A stretch of 64,000 nt of DNA, from assembly GCA_963755335.1 (NCBI GenBank), contig CAVWJW010000004.1:186001-250000 (forward strand), in the 5' to 3' direction. A program made the translations under genes and the position numbers. The notes below the pieces were generated by a model. The model was given only the letters and a program-made list of their open reading frames with translations. It was not told the DNA's origin and did no database searches. The stretch is from UBA10649 sp963755335. GTDB lineage: Bacteria; Actinomycetota; Actinomycetes; S36-B12. This document shows, one piece after another, positions 63,298 to 64,000 of this stretch. Positions within the stretch are counted from its first letter, which is position 1. Every line of letters begins with the position of its first letter.

Positions 63298-63552
63298 TCA
63301 GCCGCCCGCGAACGGGGGCAGTATGTCGACGCGCGTGCCGGCGGGGACATCGACCAGGTCGAGATCGCCGTGCGCGGAGACCCCCTCGATGAGGTAGCTG
63401 CACTGCGGGCGGACGCGCGCGAACGCAGGCGCTGCAGCCTCAATGCGATCCAGCAGGTCAGCGAGCGTTCCCGGTTCGAGGCTCACCGACGCCTGTCCGA
63501 CGGCCGCCCGAGCCGCCGCGAACAGGTGCACCTCAACGCTGCCGGTGGCCAC
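63298..63552 (-). CDS. moaD: Molybdopterin synthase sulfur carrier subunit
   Basis: An 84-aa ubiquitin-like protein ending in the required Gly-Gly (ILPPFAGG), which is adenylated and thiocarboxylated to feed sulfur to MoaE. VEVHLFAAARAAVGQASVSL opens the fold. GTG 63552 is the start. It is on the opposite strand from moaE and moaA but clearly belongs to the same pathway. The diguanylate cyclase follows downstream on its strand. Confidence 0.88.
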   Translation of the reverse strand: MATGSVEVHLFAAARAAVGQASVSLEPGTLADLLDRIEAAAPAFARVRPQCSYLIEGVSAHGDLDLVDVPAGTRVDILPPFAGG

Positions 63553-63717
63553 GTCTGGGGAGCCTACGCCCGCCGGCTGAATGCGACCTGATGCGTCCGT
63601 CGATCCGGGTGCGGACCGGGCGGACCGGAGATATGGTGACGGGCATCACACAGGGCAGGCTTGCCTTGGCTTGCCTGCTGTCTTCGGCCCCGCACTCGGG
63701 CCTGCGCTGGAGGTTCT

Positions 63718-64000
63718 ATGGAACTGCAGAACTCGTTCGTCGTCCCGGCCGACATCGACACGGCGTGGCAGACGCTGCTCGATGTCGAGGCGATCGCGCC
63801 CTGCATGCCGGGAGCGACGTTGACCTCCTTCGACGGGGACGCGTTCACGGCCGACGTGAAGGTCAAGCTCGGTCCGGTCATGATGCTGTTCGGCTGGCGA
63901 GGGCAGCTTCGTCGAGCGCGACGAAGCGACGCACACGGTGGTCATCAAGGCGGCCGGCAAGGAGAAGAAGGGCGCCGGCACCGCCGCCGCTCTCATCACC
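63718..64000 (+). CDS. coxG: CoxG/SRPBCC-family protein (CO dehydrogenase subunit G), partial, frame interrupted once
   Basis: The N-terminus MELQNSFVVPADIDTAWQTL, then DVEAIAPCMPGATLTSFDGD and VKVKLGPVMM, is the usual CoxG start. CoxG anchors CO-dehydrogenase-type enzymes to the membrane. After LFGWRG a one-base insertion near 63895 (GAGGGC for GAGGC) shifts the frame; the next frame continues SFVERDEATHTVVIKAAG, then EKKGAGTAAALIT, in family register. The window ends before the C-terminus. Its position next to xdhC and moa genes suggests that coxL/M/S-like structural genes lie beyond the right edge. Confidence 0.8.
   Translation, partial: MELQNSFVVPADIDTAWQTLLDVEAIAPCMPGATLTSFDGDAFTADVKVKLGPVMMLFGWRGQLRRARRSDAHGGHQGGRQGEEGRRHRRRSHH

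Overview
The window is GC-rich, densely coded DNA from an actinobacterium. The signs are a DevR/DosR-like response regulator, a mycothiol-dependent-isomerase-type protein, a FadE5-type acyl-CoA dehydrogenase, the decaprenyl-phosphoryl-arabinose genes (ubiA-dprE1-dprE2), frequent GTG starts and many 4-nt start/stop overlaps. I cannot name the genus. No phage integrase, transposase or CRISPR array was seen, so it reads as a chromosomal segment.

Layout. 0-6.4 kb: end of a response regulator, a three-gene 2-oxoacid dehydrogenase operon (E1alpha, E1beta, E2), a DinB/MDMPI-fold protein, a nitrilase-family amidase and an L,D-transpeptidase-like protein. 6.5-12.2 kb: an ABC importer (lipoprotein, two permeases, ATPase) followed by a calcineurin-like phosphoesterase. 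12.2-16.2 kb: a CopD-CtaG fusion and fadE5 with a double palindromic operator. 16.3-21.1 kb: ubiA-dprE1-dprE2 flanked by small membrane proteins and a methyltransferase. 21.2-31.4 kb: two tandem, very large multicopper oxidase (MCO) genes with inserted GSGY repeats and C-terminal FN3 domains, both riddled with frameshifts. A candidate structured leader RNA precedes the first. 31.5-32.4 kb: a lone contractile-tail-sheath-like gene. 32.4-38.2 kb: a six-gene overlapping operon (MDR dehydrogenase, divergent PTPS-fold protein, glycosyltransferase, methyltransferase, LPG-synthase-TM flippase, RibD-type reductase) divergent from a CDP-alcohol phosphatidyltransferase. 38.1-47.6 kb: hemerythrin, a Tat-exported MCO with a membrane protein, a zincin lipoprotein, a coiled-coil lipoprotein, an OmpA-like secreted protein and a methyltransferase. 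48-56.5 kb: a KdpD-like sensor fragment, a TetR-regulated ABC-2 exporter, a DUF2252 remnant, a second coiled-coil lipoprotein with a SHOCT membrane protein, a frameshifted alpha/beta hydrolase, and a TetR/O-methyltransferase pair. 57-64 kb: tRNA-Gly(CCC), then molybdenum-cofactor and Mo-hydroxylase genes (mobA-DUF6457, mocA-like, xdhC, moaE, moaA, moaD, coxG) with dcd, a phosphoribosyltransferase and a diguanylate cyclase interspersed.

How the genes work together. The three MCOs and CopD-CtaG suggest a copper-handling, oxidising cell surface. ubiA-dprE1-dprE2 make the arabinose donor for wall arabinan. The 57-64 kb block makes and inserts Mo cofactor, probably for a CO-dehydrogenase/xanthine-dehydrogenase-type enzyme beyond the right edge. 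The operon at 32.4-37.4 kb is the best candidate for an undescribed pathway: two enzyme families of GTP-derived pterin/pyrimidine chemistry sit with a glycosyltransferase, a methyltransferase and a flippase, and the PTPS member lacks the family's catalytic residues.

A caution: more than a dozen otherwise well-conserved genes have their frame broken by apparent single-base indels. These are concentrated in the MCO pair, 53-56 kb and a few other spots. Consensus sequencing error is as likely as real gene decay.
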